Shown here: piece after piece, positions 45,220 to 54,225 of the stretch
Position numbering within the stretch: position 1 is the first letter of the stretch
Layout: each line of letters starts with the position of its first letter
DNA from: Desulfobacca sp.
GTDB taxonomy: Bacteria; Desulfobacterota; Desulfobaccia; Desulfobaccales; Desulfobaccaceae
Direction: 5' to 3'
DNA length: 64,000 bases
NCBI GenBank assembly: GCA_020725545.1
Contig: DYEV01000019.1
Coordinates: forward strand, 1-64,000
Program-made: the position numbers and the translations under genes
Notes under the pieces: model-generated
Databases searched by the model: none
Seen by the model: only the letters and a program-made list of their open reading frames with translations
Told to the model about the DNA's origin: nothing

Positions 45220-45348
45220 CTATTTCTTCTTTTTTTCCGGCGGGGGGTTCTTCACCATGCTGCCTGATTCCCCGCAATTACTGCACTTTTTCGGTTTACA
45301 GCGCACCTCGACGGTGGCCCCGCATTTTTCACAGGTAAACACGGCCAT
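45220..45348 (-). CDS. RCKP-type rubredoxin-like mini-protein, 42 aa
   Basis: A tiny zinc/iron-ribbon protein: two cysteine knuckles CEKC (residues 6-9) and C..CSNC (17-25) with the characteristic RCKPKKC core, ending in a Lys-rich tail (PPPEKKKK). GGAGG lies nine bases before the ATG. Known in anaerobes as an RCKP-type rubredoxin-like domain, without a defined partner. It lies between rarA and hemW on the same strand. Confidence 0.82.
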   Translation of the reverse strand: MAVFTCEKCGATVEVRCKPKKCSNCGESGSMVKNPPPEKKKK

Positions 45349-45390
45349 ACGATACCCTCCTTGTTAATGTCTCCCTCTTAGGGCCCTCTG

Positions 45391-46506
45391 TCAGCCGCTG
45401 AGCATCAGGGCCAGGCTGTCGGCCACCACCAACCCCTCCCGGGTGGGACAGACCCGCCCCTGCTGCACCTGCAGCAGGCCGGCCTCACAGAATTCTGCCA
45501 GAACCTTTTGGGCTTCCGGAAAATGATCCAGCACCCTCAGGGCCAGGCCCCGGCGAGTGCGCAGTCCCAGGGCCAGGGCCTCGAGGTGCAGTTGGGAGTC
45601 GCTGAGAACCTCGACGCCGGTTACGGGCGCCTGGCCCGCCGACAAACTCCGGCAGTAGGCCTCTACGGCGCGGACATTCCAGCGCCGGACGCGGCCGTCA
45701 AAGGAATGGGCCGCCGGCCCGAGGCCCAGATATGGGGAGTGTTGCCAATATTTACTGTTATGCCGAGAGAAGTATCGCTGGCCCCGAGCAAAGTTGGAGA
45801 TCTCGTAATGGCTGTAGCCCTGACTTTCCAGAAACTCGGACGTGGTCAGAAAAAGCCGGCGCTGCTCCTCTTCACCCGGCAGGGTCAGTTCGCCCCGCGC
45901 CACTTTTTTCCCCAAAGGCGTCTGTTCCGCCACGGTGAGCTGATAACAGGATAAATGCTCGGGCTCATAAGCCAGCACGTCCCTGAGGGTGGCCAGCCAG
46001 TCAGCTTCACTCTGCCCCGGCAGGGCATACATCAGATCGACGCTCAGGTTGGCAATACCGGCCTCCCGGGCCATTTCTAAAGCCCGGCGGGCTTGGGCGG
46101 CATCATGCCGCCGTCCCAACCAGCGCAGCTCGGCATCCTGGAGGGACTGGACCCCCAGACTGAGGCGGTTGACGCCCAGTTTGCGCCACAAGGCAAGCTT
46201 CTCCGGCGTCACGTCGTCAGGGTTGGCCTCGAGGGTGATCTCGACGTCAGTGGTAAAAACAAAATAGCCCTGCAGGTGGCTAAAAATTGCGCCCAGAACC
46301 TCGCCCGACAAAAGGCTGGGGGTGCCACCGCCCAGATAGAGGGTGTCAAAAGGTTGTGGCCAATCCTGATCCTGCACCAGAGCTATTTCCGTCAGCAGGG
46401 CCTGCCGCCAAGCAGCCATCCAGGCCAGATCAAGGTTGGAGGCAAAGTCACAGTAAAAGCATTTGCTCTGGCAAAAGGGCACATGTACATAGAGGCCGAG
46501 GGACAT
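45391..46506 (-). CDS. hemW: HemW-type radical SAM protein (heme chaperone / CPO-like)
   Basis: Radical SAM protein, 371 aa. CxxxCxxC as CQSKCFYC near residue 12 binds the 4Fe-4S cluster. YLGGGTPSLL and the C-terminal HemN-like domain follow. HemW proteins load heme onto respiratory enzymes and usually lack true coproporphyrinogen oxidase activity. It starts 3 nt after the lepA stop codon, the frequent lepA-hemW arrangement. Confidence 0.92.
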   Translation of the reverse strand: MSLGLYVHVPFCQSKCFYCDFASNLDLAWMAAWRQALLTEIALVQDQDWPQPFDTLYLGGGTPSLLSGEVLGAIFSHLQGYFVFTTDVEITLEANPDDVTPEKLALWRKLGVNRLSLGVQSLQDAELRWLGRRHDAAQARRALEMAREAGIANLSVDLMYALPGQSEADWLATLRDVLAYEPEHLSCYQLTVAEQTPLGKKVARGELTLPGEEEQRRLFLTTSEFLESQGYSHYEISNFARGQRYFSRHNSKYWQHSPYLGLGPAAHSFDGRVRRWNVRAVEAYCRSLSAGQAPVTGVEVLSDSQLHLEALALGLRTRRGLALRVLDHFPEAQKVLAEFCEAGLLQVQQGRVCPTREGLVVADSLALMLSG

Positions 46507-46509
46507 GGT

Positions 46510-48309
46510 TTAATCGTCCGTTTCGCTGCGCAAGACCGCCACAAAGGCGCTCTGGGGGATCATAACGTTGCCCACCATCTTCAGGCGCTTTTTGCCCTTT
46601 TTCTGTTTTTCCAGAAGTTTGCGCTTTCGGGTGATGTCGCCGCCATAGCATTTGGCGGTGACGTCTTTGCGGAAGGCCGAGATGGTGGAGCGGGAGATGA
46701 TCTTGCCGCCGACGGCCCCCTGGATAGCGATTTTAAACTGCTGCCGGGGGATTTCTTCTTTCAAGCGCTCGCAGATGCGCACGCCCCAATCCCGGGCCCG
46801 GTCTTTAAAGACGATGGCGGACAGGGCGTCCACCTTTTCACCGTTCACCAGGATATCCAGCTTCACCAAGTCGCTTTCCCGATAGTCGATGAGCTCATAG
46901 TCAAAGGAGCCGTAGCCCTGGGTGACGGTCTTGAGCCGGTCATAAAAATCATACAGGACCTCGGCCAGGGGCATTTCCACCCGGATTTCAATGCGCCCCG
47001 GGGAGGGATAGGAAAAGGTGGCGTTCACCCCCCGACGTTCCAGACAGAGTTTCATGACCGCGCCCATGTAACGTTCCGGGATGATGATGTCGGCCCGGAT
47101 ATACGGCTCAAAGCCCTTTTTAATGCGGGCCGGATCAGGATACAGGGCTGGATTATCCACCGCCACCGTAGTGCCGTCGGTGAGGAGAAACTCGTAGCGC
47201 ACGCTGGGCATGGTCATGATCAGGGACTGATCATATTCCCGCTCCAGGCGCTCCTGGACGATATCCAGGTGCAGCAGGCCCAGGAAGCCGCAGCGGAAAC
47301 CTTGACCCAGGGCCACCGAAGAGTCTTTGCTGTAGACCAGGGCGGCATCGTTGAGCTTGTATTTTTCCAGGGCATCCACCAGGGACTGGTATTCGTCGGC
47401 GGCCACCGGATAGATGGAAGAAAAGACCACCGGCTTCACTTCCTTGAAGCCGGGCAGGGGCGCCGAGGCCGGCCGGGCGTCCAGGGTAATGGTATCCCCC
47501 ACCCGGGTATCAGCCACGGTCTTAATGCCGGCAATGAGATAGCCCACCATGCCGGCGCTCAGCTCCTTGACGGGCTGCCGCTGTAAGCCGAAAATCCCCA
47601 CCTCCTCCACTTTGTAAACGGCGTTGTTGGACATGAAGCGGATGGCGTCACCGGCCCGCAGGACGCCGTCAAAGACCCGGAAGGAGACGATAACGCCCCG
47701 ATAGGGATCGTAATGGGCGTCAAAGATCAGCGCCGACAGAGGCTGCGCTGGGCTGCCGCCGGGAGCCGGGATGCGCTTCACCACCGCCTCCAGAACCTCG
47801 TCAATGCCGATGCCCTCCTTGGCGGAACAGAGGATGGCCTCATCCGGGTCCAGGCCCAGCTCCCGATCGATCTGGTCCTTGACCATTTCAACATCTGCCG
47901 ACGGCAGATCGATCTTGTTGAGCACCGGGATGATGGTGAGATCATGTTCCATGGCCAGATAAAGGTTGGCCAAAGTCTGGGCCTGGACGCCCTGGGAGGC
48001 ATCCACCACCAGGAGCACCCCCTCACAGGAGGCCAGAGCCCGGCTGACCTCATAGGAAAAATCCACATGCCCCGGCGTGTCGATGAGATTGAGGCTATAC
48101 TCCTGGCCGTCTTTGGCCTTATAGGGCAGGGTGATGGTATTGCTTTTGATGGTAATGCCCCGCTCCCGCTCGATGTCCATGGTATCCAGGAGCTGGTCCC
48201 GGAACTCCCGGACCCCCACCATCCCCGTACGTTGGATGAGCCGGTCGGCCAGGGTCGACTTGCCGTGGTCAATATGGGCGATAATGCTGAAATTGCGGAT
48301 ATTGGGCAT
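46510..48309 (-). CDS. lepA: Elongation factor 4 (LepA)
   Basis: Ribosome-bound translational GTPase that back-translocates or eases assembly; 599 aa, family length. G motifs: [30 protein letters not shown]. Domains II and III follow, and the LepA-specific C-terminal domain ends the protein ([20 protein letters not shown]). Leftward, with hemW immediately downstream. Confidence 0.98.
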   Translation of the reverse strand: MPNIRNFSIIAHIDHGKSTLADRLIQRTGMVGVREFRDQLLDTMDIERERGITIKSNTITLPYKAKDGQEYSLNLIDTPGHVDFSYEVSRALASCEGVLLVVDASQGVQAQTLANLYLAMEHDLTIIPVLNKIDLPSADVEMVKDQIDRELGLDPDEAILCSAKEGIGIDEVLEAVVKRIPAPGGSPAQPLSALIFDAHYDPYRGVIVSFRVFDGVLRAGDAIRFMSNNAVYKVEEVGIFGLQRQPVKELSAGMVGYLIAGIKTVADTRVGDTITLDARPASAPLPGFKEVKPVVFSSIYPVAADEYQSLVDALEKYKLNDAALVYSKDSSVALGQGFRCGFLGLLHLDIVQERLEREYDQSLIMTMPSVRYEFLLTDGTTVAVDNPALYPDPARIKKGFEPYIRADIIIPERYMGAVMKLCLERRGVNATFSYPSPGRIEIRVEMPLAEVLYDFYDRLKTVTQGYGSFDYELIDYRESDLVKLDILVNGEKVDALSAIVFKDRARDWGVRICERLKEEIPRQQFKIAIQGAVGGKIISRSTISAFRKDVTAKCYGGDITRKRKLLEKQKKGKKRLKMVGNVMIPQSAFVAVLRSETDD

Positions 48310-49829
48310 AAATATTTTTATTACTGACGGTCCCGTAAAAACCCAAAATCAACGCAGCAACTTTGAGGCCGGGTTCAAGCAGCTAAAGAATTGGGAAATG
48401 ACCCCCAAACCATGTTTTGACCCCAAGGGGGCATCAGAATAGTCACCCCAGATGATCCCGACGTTGGGGCCGGGGCCTTTTTGGCCTGTTCCAAGACATA
48501 GGGATAAATCTTTTGATAAATATGGCCAAGACACGGCTGGGCTCCTCCTTAGATCATCGGCAACACTGTCTTCCGGAAGGGACAGGCCCAGGATCTTTCC
48601 GACGTCTTCTGTCAATCCTCCGTAAGGTAAATGCCATGCCCCAGAATCGGCTTTTGCTCTCTTTTGGGCCTGAACAAAGTTGATTCCCGCTAGCTGCTAT
48701 CTATTGTAATTTCATATAGTTATTATATAGTTCCACAAAAGAATGTCAAGCTAAAAATGCCATTATTATAAATATACTTAACTCAACTTTAATATCAAGT
48801 AACGGCAGATAATACTGATCATATTGCTCGACTACTACTTTTTTAATTGCCAAGGCCACAAGGCCGTGGCAATATAACTAATCTATTTTACAATATAATT
48901 CATAACACTGATGTTTCCTTCTGTATAACAAAAATAGCGATGTATTTCAAGGGCAAATCACAATGGCCCTTAAAGAAGCCGTCCCCCCTCCTGATCAGAC
49001 TTTCACTAAGCTTTTTCAGACCCTCCGGAACAAGAGCCATCTTACCGGGGCGGGGGTCAGGAAATGTGAGGGTTCCTCGGCGGTGCATCTGGTGTTTGTC
49101 ATGTTTACCTCGGTTCTTTTGGCACAGCCAGGATGAAGCGGCCCGGCTCACCTCAACCTGACAGCTCTCACCGCTGCTGGCAAAGATGCTTGCTACCGCC
49201 TGAAAAAGCGCTGAGTTGACGGTCGTTTCTCTGGCGTTTGCTTGGGTCTGGTTCAAGGAAGCACAGACCTTGTTAGGCTTGGGCAAAGAGCAGAGCTGCA
49301 GCTCCGCCGTCCAGGTGTGTGCCACGCCCCGACCTTCCAGCGCTTTAAGGTCTTGGCCTGGTTTGATAAGGAAAATGCTGTCATTGTGGAGCGCAGACCA
49401 GAAAAGCTGGCAAAAAAACTGCGGCCCCCGATGCCATGACCAATTTGCTGAACTTAACTTAGACAACTCGGGGAAACCGGTTGCTTTCCCTGGCAACAGT
49501 ATGCTAAAGTTCACAGAATATCGAACCGAGGCATTGCTTTGCCGCCGGTCGGTAGCTTAATCCTTTCCAAAATTCTTATGAAAGTTTTTATTCCGGTCTA
49601 AGCAAAAAATCAGGGCGGCCAACTATTGTCATGATGGAAGGCCGGCTCAACTGGTTGTAGTAGTGTGCCAATGTGCCAATAAGAAAACCATACGATCATC
49701 GGCGAGACCACAGCAGTCCGGGTATATAATAAAACCGGCCCGACGCCGTTATGCCAAAACTTTTGGCAATCCCATCATTGTCGCTGATTTTATCATCCTA
49801 CGGAGAAAATAAGGGGAGGCTTGCCTGGC
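48310..49829. other. 1.5-kb AT-rich, gene-poor gap
   Basis: No convincing gene. Frames of 88-204 aa exist on both strands but lack ribosome-binding sites, domains and consistent codon bias. The stretch 48680-48960 is strikingly AT-rich for this genome. A hairpin TTGCCA-A-GGCC/GGCC-G-TGGCAA lies at 48847-48872. Nearer the next gene are a tandem GTGCCAAT pair (~49663) and the palindrome at 49752. It may be decayed or acquired DNA. Confidence 0.6.
49752..49768. promoter_or_regulatory. Perfect palindrome upstream of the beta-barrel gene
   Basis: TGCCAAAA-C-TTTTGGCA, 8-bp arms, 61 bp before the ATG at 49830. Possible repressor or activator operator. Function inferred from symmetry and position only. 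Confidence 0.45.
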
Positions 49830-50672
49830 ATGAACCAGTTCCCTCGAAGAAGAAAAAGCAAAAAGCGCCAAGGAATCCTCTGCATTGCCACCCTGTTGAC
49901 CTGTTGGCTACTGCGCCCCGGCGCAGCCATGGCAGAAGTTTATCTGGAAGGCTATGCCGGCTACGTCAAACCCGCCACCGTTTTCCGGCAGTACCTGGTC
50001 ATGACCACTCACCACCCGGCACTGGGGACTTTTGAAGAGCACCATACGCGGGGGACTTTTCTGCCGGGGGTGATCGGCGGACTGAAAGTGGGCACCTGGT
50101 TTGTTCCGGACGGCTTTCTGGGAGCACCCTATCCGACTTGGATGCAGTATTTCGGGGTATATCTCGATATAAATTATCATCGGCAGAACTTCCGTTATCG
50201 GGAAGGCAATACCCTGTTAAACGGCGGCGTCGCCGCTGCCCGCAATATCTTTGAGAGCAACGGCAACACCTTCACCCTGGCCCTGATGTTTGCCGGCCGC
50301 CTGGGATTTCTGGCAACCCCCGAAGTCCCTTTTGGCCGCCTGCAACCCTATTTTGCCGTCGGCCCGGCCCTGATGATCACCGAGCAAAAGGTCGCGCTCA
50401 ACAGCAGCACTTTAACCCCTGGCGGTCTGGTCCCATACGCGCTGGCGCCGGCATCGGACACCGCGGTCATACCGGCCTTGGCCGTGGAACCCGGGATCAG
50501 GTGGCTGTTCAAGAAAAACGTTTCCGTTGATCTTGCTTTTAAATTCCGTTGGGCTCATCCCTCATTTACTTTTTCCTATGACGATCCCTTCGGTACTACC
50601 AGAGAAACTTTTACCCTCCACCCCCAATATCTCATCTTGAGCTGGCAATTGGGCGCCGCCTATCACTTTTAA
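49830..50672 (+). CDS. Outer-membrane beta-barrel protein
   Basis: Unrecognised family, ~280 aa. A signal peptide with a long basic n-region (RRRKSKKRQGILCIATLLTCWLL) ends near AMA. The body has alternating amphipathic strands (GVYLDINYHRQNF, LQPYFAVGPAL, VDLAFKFRWAHPSF) and closes with LSWQLGAAYHF; the final Phe is the usual outer-membrane assembly signal. I chose the ATG at 49830 because GGGGAGG precedes it. Substrate unknown. It precedes the three-gene cassette by 280 bp, separated by a repeat. Confidence 0.75.
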   Translation: MNQFPRRRKSKKRQGILCIATLLTCWLLRPGAAMAEVYLEGYAGYVKPATVFRQYLVMTTHHPALGTFEEHHTRGTFLPGVIGGLKVGTWFVPDGFLGAPYPTWMQYFGVYLDINYHRQNFRYREGNTLLNGGVAAARNIFESNGNTFTLALMFAGRLGFLATPEVPFGRLQPYFAVGPALMITEQKVALNSSTLTPGGLVPYALAPASDTAVIPALAVEPGIRWLFKKNVSVDLAFKFRWAHPSFTFSYDDPFGTTRETFTLHPQYLILSWQLGAAYHF

Positions 50673-50689
50673 CAGGTTGGTGTAAAATG

Positions 50690-50800
50690 CCCCGAGGTGA
50701 GAGGGCCAGGGGTTAGAGACCCCAGCCTTCTCCCCGAAAACCGCCCCTAATCCAAACTCTGGGACAGGCAAGCTCTCTTCTCTCCGGCCAAGGTTTTGCC
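50690..50800 (+). repeat. GC-rich intergenic repeat (family B), copy before the three-gene cassette
   Basis: GAGAGGGCCAGGGGTTAGAG, then CCCCGAAAACCGCCCCTAATC and a trailing GGTTTTGCC. Same layout as the copy at 8940-9058 but diverged. Confidence 0.55.
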
Positions 50801-50950
50801 CTCTGGGCAGGTGCGAAATTTTTCCCAGAGATTAAAGATTACCAGGGATTTGCCGAATAAAACAATAGCCGTCTTTTGCGGCGCGTCGGACCAGAAGGGT
50901 TCGGCAAGCGGCTCGCGTGGTCTGTGGCCAGAGGAACTGGAGGGGTACCC

Positions 50951-52369
50951 ATGAGTGATTCCCCTAAAATTCACATCGATGAGTTGCACGTCGGCCTAAG
51001 GCCGGAAGAGATCGACACCATCCTCGGTCTGCGGCATACCTTTGATTATTTCGAGCTCTTAAGCACCTATGTCTCTTCCTATCTGGAATTAGGCTGGCTG
51101 GTCAAACTGGTGATCCCCCAGTTTGACGTCGCTCTGGATATTGATCTGCGCGAGGTGCGGGAAGTCTGGCACCAGGGTTTGACCAATCTGGCCCTGAAAG
51201 GGATTCATGCCTGCCTGATGGTCTATACCGGTTCCGCTTCTCAGCTCTTGGTTTTAGAAGTAGCCGGCAAAAGTACTGAAAAAGCCCTGGCCTTGGGACG
51301 GGATTGGCGTGCCGCCTGCGTTGTGCAGGTGGGACCAGAGCGGGAGCGGCATTTTTACCGATGGCCCGGGTTCTTGGCCATTCCGGCCGAAACTACTATA
51401 GAAAATTTGGATCTGCAGATCTATGGTGAAGGTGGAAAAGTGGCGCTGCCACCTTCCCTCCCGGCCGGCTCGGCCGACCCCATCCATTGGCTGGTGCCTC
51501 CCTGGGAGAGTCCACCAAGCCCGCCCAGTCCTCGGTTGCTAGAATTCTTGCGCAGCCAGTTTACGGCGACGACAATTACTCCTGAAGTCGCAGACGAGGA
51601 AATTCCTGCCTGGGAAAAAGTGCTCCCCTGCATCATGCCCCATCCCCGGTTGATGCAAACCCTGTTGACGCCGAACCCTGATGTCGAGGATTACTATCAT
51701 GCTCTCCTGGCCGCAGCCAGGGAGGAAGGCCTTGTCGACCCCCAGCTGCTCTTGGGATTACTGTGGCACGCCCCCCTCGGCGCCCACCGACAGCAGACAG
51801 ACAGTCTGCCCTGGTTTAAAGAGCTGATCATCGGTCAACGGACCGCACCGGTGGCCGATGAGGAAGAGAGCCCGGCGTTGGCTAAGGTGCAGCAACAATT
51901 AGCTGCTCTTTTAGAAGACCTGCATAAAACCATGGCCAGCCTCAAAGAAGAACGACAAAAGGTTTTGCAGGAATCTTTTCGCCCTGCCCACACCTTCGCC
52001 GAGGGGTCTGACCACGGGGTCCAGATGGGCAGAGCACGAGGAAATTTCTCCCAAATGTACGGTCAGGAACCCAGTCCCCCCCAGGCGCCGCCCATCAGCC
52101 AGCCACCCCGCCCCCCCATAGAGTGGCCCTCGGTCTCGGTGTTTCAGAGTTCTCCTTATGCCTTGGGGGAGATTCCCGTGAATCGGAAACAATACGAAGC
52201 CATGATTTATGAGTTGGGCCGTCTGGCGGCCATGGAAAAAGTCAACAGCCGTTCTGTGCGGGAGAGCAGCTCCCTCAGGACGAAATTAGAAGCCCAACGA
52301 CAGGCGGAAATTGACAATTTGCGGCAACTGGTACGTGAAAGAAAACCGAAAAAATGGTGGGAGCGATGA
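50951..52369 (+). CDS. Hypothetical protein of the MinD-like cassette, 472 aa
   Basis: Not recognised. I chose the ATG at 50951 because GGAGGGG lies upstream. Residues ~1-190 look alpha/beta and soluble (LGWLVKLVIPQFDVALDIDLREV; LLVLEVAGKSTEKAL). A Pro-rich linker follows near 200 and another near 390. A coiled coil lies at about 325-365 and a second helical segment at the basic C-terminus (EAQRQAEIDNLRQLVRERKPKKWW). Its stop overlaps the next gene's start (ATGA). The arrangement suggests a cytoplasmic scaffold that works with the PilZ-like and ATPase proteins encoded downstream. Confidence 0.7.
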   Translation: MSDSPKIHIDELHVGLRPEEIDTILGLRHTFDYFELLSTYVSSYLELGWLVKLVIPQFDVALDIDLREVREVWHQGLTNLALKGIHACLMVYTGSASQLLVLEVAGKSTEKALALGRDWRAACVVQVGPERERHFYRWPGFLAIPAETTIENLDLQIYGEGGKVALPPSLPAGSADPIHWLVPPWESPPSPPSPRLLEFLRSQFTATTITPEVADEEIPAWEKVLPCIMPHPRLMQTLLTPNPDVEDYYHALLAAAREEGLVDPQLLLGLLWHAPLGAHRQQTDSLPWFKELIIGQRTAPVADEEESPALAKVQQQLAALLEDLHKTMASLKEERQKVLQESFRPAHTFAEGSDHGVQMGRARGNFSQMYGQEPSPPQAPPISQPPRPPIEWPSVSVFQSSPYALGEIPVNRKQYEAMIYELGRLAAMEKVNSRSVRESSSLRTKLEAQRQAEIDNLRQLVRERKPKKWWER

Positions 52370-53103
52370 TGACCGAACCAACCGCCCAATCTCAGCCGGG
52401 ACAAAACCGACTTCCAGCTTTTCATCTATCTCTGCAGCTATTCCAGACCACTGGCGAGGAAGCCTTTCATCTGGCGGTAACCGTGAAGCACCTAACCACC
52501 GCCGGGGTTGTTCTCGAACTGTTGGAACCACCTGATGGTTTTTTCGATGATAATCTGAAAGGGCTGCAAGGGTTTCTGTTGGGCAATGGCGACCACGACG
52601 GCCTCTTGGTGAAAGTGCCAACCAAAATCCTCTGGACTAAAAAACATGAGGAAGATACTGCGGCCACTGTCGGTCTGGAACTCTTGAAACCCCTCCCTCT
52701 GTCCATGCGCCATGCCCTGGAAGATGATCTGGCTGGCGGCGCCAAGGATATGAGAGTCCTGTGGGATTATTGGGATGAGATGCAGCAAGACTCCGGCCCG
52801 GAGGCTTTGGAGGCGGCCCCGACGTCAGTACCTGTCAAACCTGTGGCCCCCACCCCCGTGGCGCCACAGGCAAGCCCCACCCCGGCAGCAAGCCCCCCGG
52901 CTGCGGCCCAAAGTTCAGGCGGTTGGGTATATCTGGTAGGATTTGCGGCCATCGTGATCGGGGTCGCCATGCAATATCCCCAATCAGAGCAAATGGCCTT
53001 TTCCGGCCTGGTGGTCATGTTTCTGGGGAGCATCGTGGTAGCCGGCAAAAGTCTCAGCAGTATGTGGCAACTCTCTTCTTCTCATTCCTCTGAATCAAGG
53101 TAA
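52366..53103 (+). CDS. PilZ-like protein with C-terminal membrane helices
   Basis: 245 aa. The first ~120 residues have the order of a PilZ domain (AFHLAVTVKHLTTAGVVLEL, LLVKVPTKILWTK, ATVGLELLKPL). The c-di-GMP signature RxxxR...(D/N)xSxxG is not intact (HLTTAG where DxSxxG is expected), so it may bind another partner. A Pro/Ala linker (~140-185) follows, then two helices at ~192-232. Translation is coupled to the preceding gene (ATGA). Domain assignment is tentative and needs a profile search. Confidence 0.6.
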   Translation: MMTEPTAQSQPGQNRLPAFHLSLQLFQTTGEEAFHLAVTVKHLTTAGVVLELLEPPDGFFDDNLKGLQGFLLGNGDHDGLLVKVPTKILWTKKHEEDTAATVGLELLKPLPLSMRHALEDDLAGGAKDMRVLWDYWDEMQQDSGPEALEAAPTSVPVKPVAPTPVAPQASPTPAASPPAAAQSSGGWVYLVGFAAIVIGVAMQYPQSEQMAFSGLVVMFLGSIVVAGKSLSSMWQLSSSHSSESR

Positions 53104-53156
53104 AGGAGAGTCTGTTTTTCTCCTGACGGCGCCGTCAACCGAAAGAGAGCAATCTT

Positions 53157-54107
53157 ATGAATGGAAAAAAGTTATGGAGTATCGGCGGTGGTAAAGGGGG
53201 TATCGGCAAGAGCATCTTTACCTTGGGGCTGGGCATCACTCTGGCCCAGATGGGGAAAAAGATTATTCTCATCGATGCCGATCTGGGGGGTGCCAACCTT
53301 CACACCCTCATGGGAGTTCGGTATCCTCCCTTTACCCTCGAGGATTTTATCCTCAAACGGGTCGACCGCCTGGAGGATATCGTCATTGAGACTCAGGTGG
53401 AGGGCATCGGCCTCATCTGCGGCGCCGATGACATCATGGGGGCCGCCAACCCCAAATTTGCCCAAAAAATCCGCCTACTGAACCAGTTGGAGGACCTGCC
53501 CGCCGATCTCGTCTTCCTGGATCTGGGGGCCGGCACCTCTTTTAATGTTCTGGATTTTTTTAATTATTCTGCGGGCAAGATCGCCGTCTTTACCAATCAA
53601 TCCACTTCTTTGCAAAATGTCTATGGTTTTATCAAAAGCGCCCTGTTCCGTTTTCTTAGCCGGGAATTTTCCCGGGATGATGAAATCTTACTCTTACTGC
53701 AGCAGGCCGGCAGCCGTCTCGCCAAGCTTCATTCCGTGGAAGACATCCTCAACCATCTGCAGAACAAAAATGTGGAGAAATATGCCCGTCTGAAACAGAT
53801 CATCGATCACTTTGAGATCTTTTTGGTCGTGAATATGGTGAAGACCGAACTAGATCGCAAAGCCGCCCAGGTGATTCAAAAGGTCAGCCAGGACTTCCTG
53901 AATCTGCACCCCCAAATCTTCGGGACCCTGGCATACGATCCGGAAGTGGAAAAGGCCGTCAATCAAATGCTCCCATTCCCTACCCGCAGCCAGAACAGCC
54001 CGGCCGCGTTAGGTCTGCAGCATATCGCCGTGCAAGTCTTAAAAGAAGCCAAGGTGAGCGACCTGACCACAGCCCCGCGGCTGGCTGCCACCGGCGCCTG
54101 GGGCTAA
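53157..54107 (+). CDS. MinD/ParA-family ATPase (FlhG-like)
   Basis: Deviant-Walker-A ATPase, 316 aa: GGGKGGIGKSIFTLGLG with the signature lysine, Walker B IDADLGGANLHTLMG, and switch segment DLVFLDLGAGTS. Members place flagella, chemoreceptors, carboxysomes or other cargo by ATP-dependent membrane or nucleoid binding. It resembles FlhG (YlxH), but no flagellar genes are nearby. 53 nt after the PilZ-like gene, so the three genes form one transcript. Cargo unknown; the two upstream proteins are obvious candidates. Confidence 0.85.
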   Translation: MNGKKLWSIGGGKGGIGKSIFTLGLGITLAQMGKKIILIDADLGGANLHTLMGVRYPPFTLEDFILKRVDRLEDIVIETQVEGIGLICGADDIMGAANPKFAQKIRLLNQLEDLPADLVFLDLGAGTSFNVLDFFNYSAGKIAVFTNQSTSLQNVYGFIKSALFRFLSREFSRDDEILLLLQQAGSRLAKLHSVEDILNHLQNKNVEKYARLKQIIDHFEIFLVVNMVKTELDRKAAQVIQKVSQDFLNLHPQIFGTLAYDPEVEKAVNQMLPFPTRSQNSPAALGLQHIAVQVLKEAKVSDLTTAPRLAATGAWG

Positions 54108-54117
54108 ACAACCGAGG

Positions 54118-54180
54118 CGGCATTGGGGGGCCAGGGGTTCAGCCTCCTTCCACGCCCCTGCCGCCCATCGCAGCCTTACT
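54118..54180 (+). repeat. GC-rich intergenic repeat (family B), short copy
   Basis: GGCATTGGGGGGCCAGGGG, then CCTTCCACGCCCCTGCCGCCC, between the ATPase gene and the convergent uvrC. Confidence 0.5.
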
Positions 54181-54225
54181 CCCACCAGCCTCCTTGGCGA
54201 GTGGGTCTGCAGCCCCGCTCCCTGC

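Noticed and set aside
46093-47586. 497-aa open frame on the + strand opposite hemW/lepA
   Set aside because: It lies antisense to two well-defined genes, has biased His/Gly composition and no motif or ribosome-binding site. It is a G+C-driven shadow frame.
48900-49514. 204-aa frame on the - strand in the AT-rich gap
   Set aside because: No start signal, low-complexity composition, and the opposite strand is open over the same stretch. Nothing resembles a known protein.
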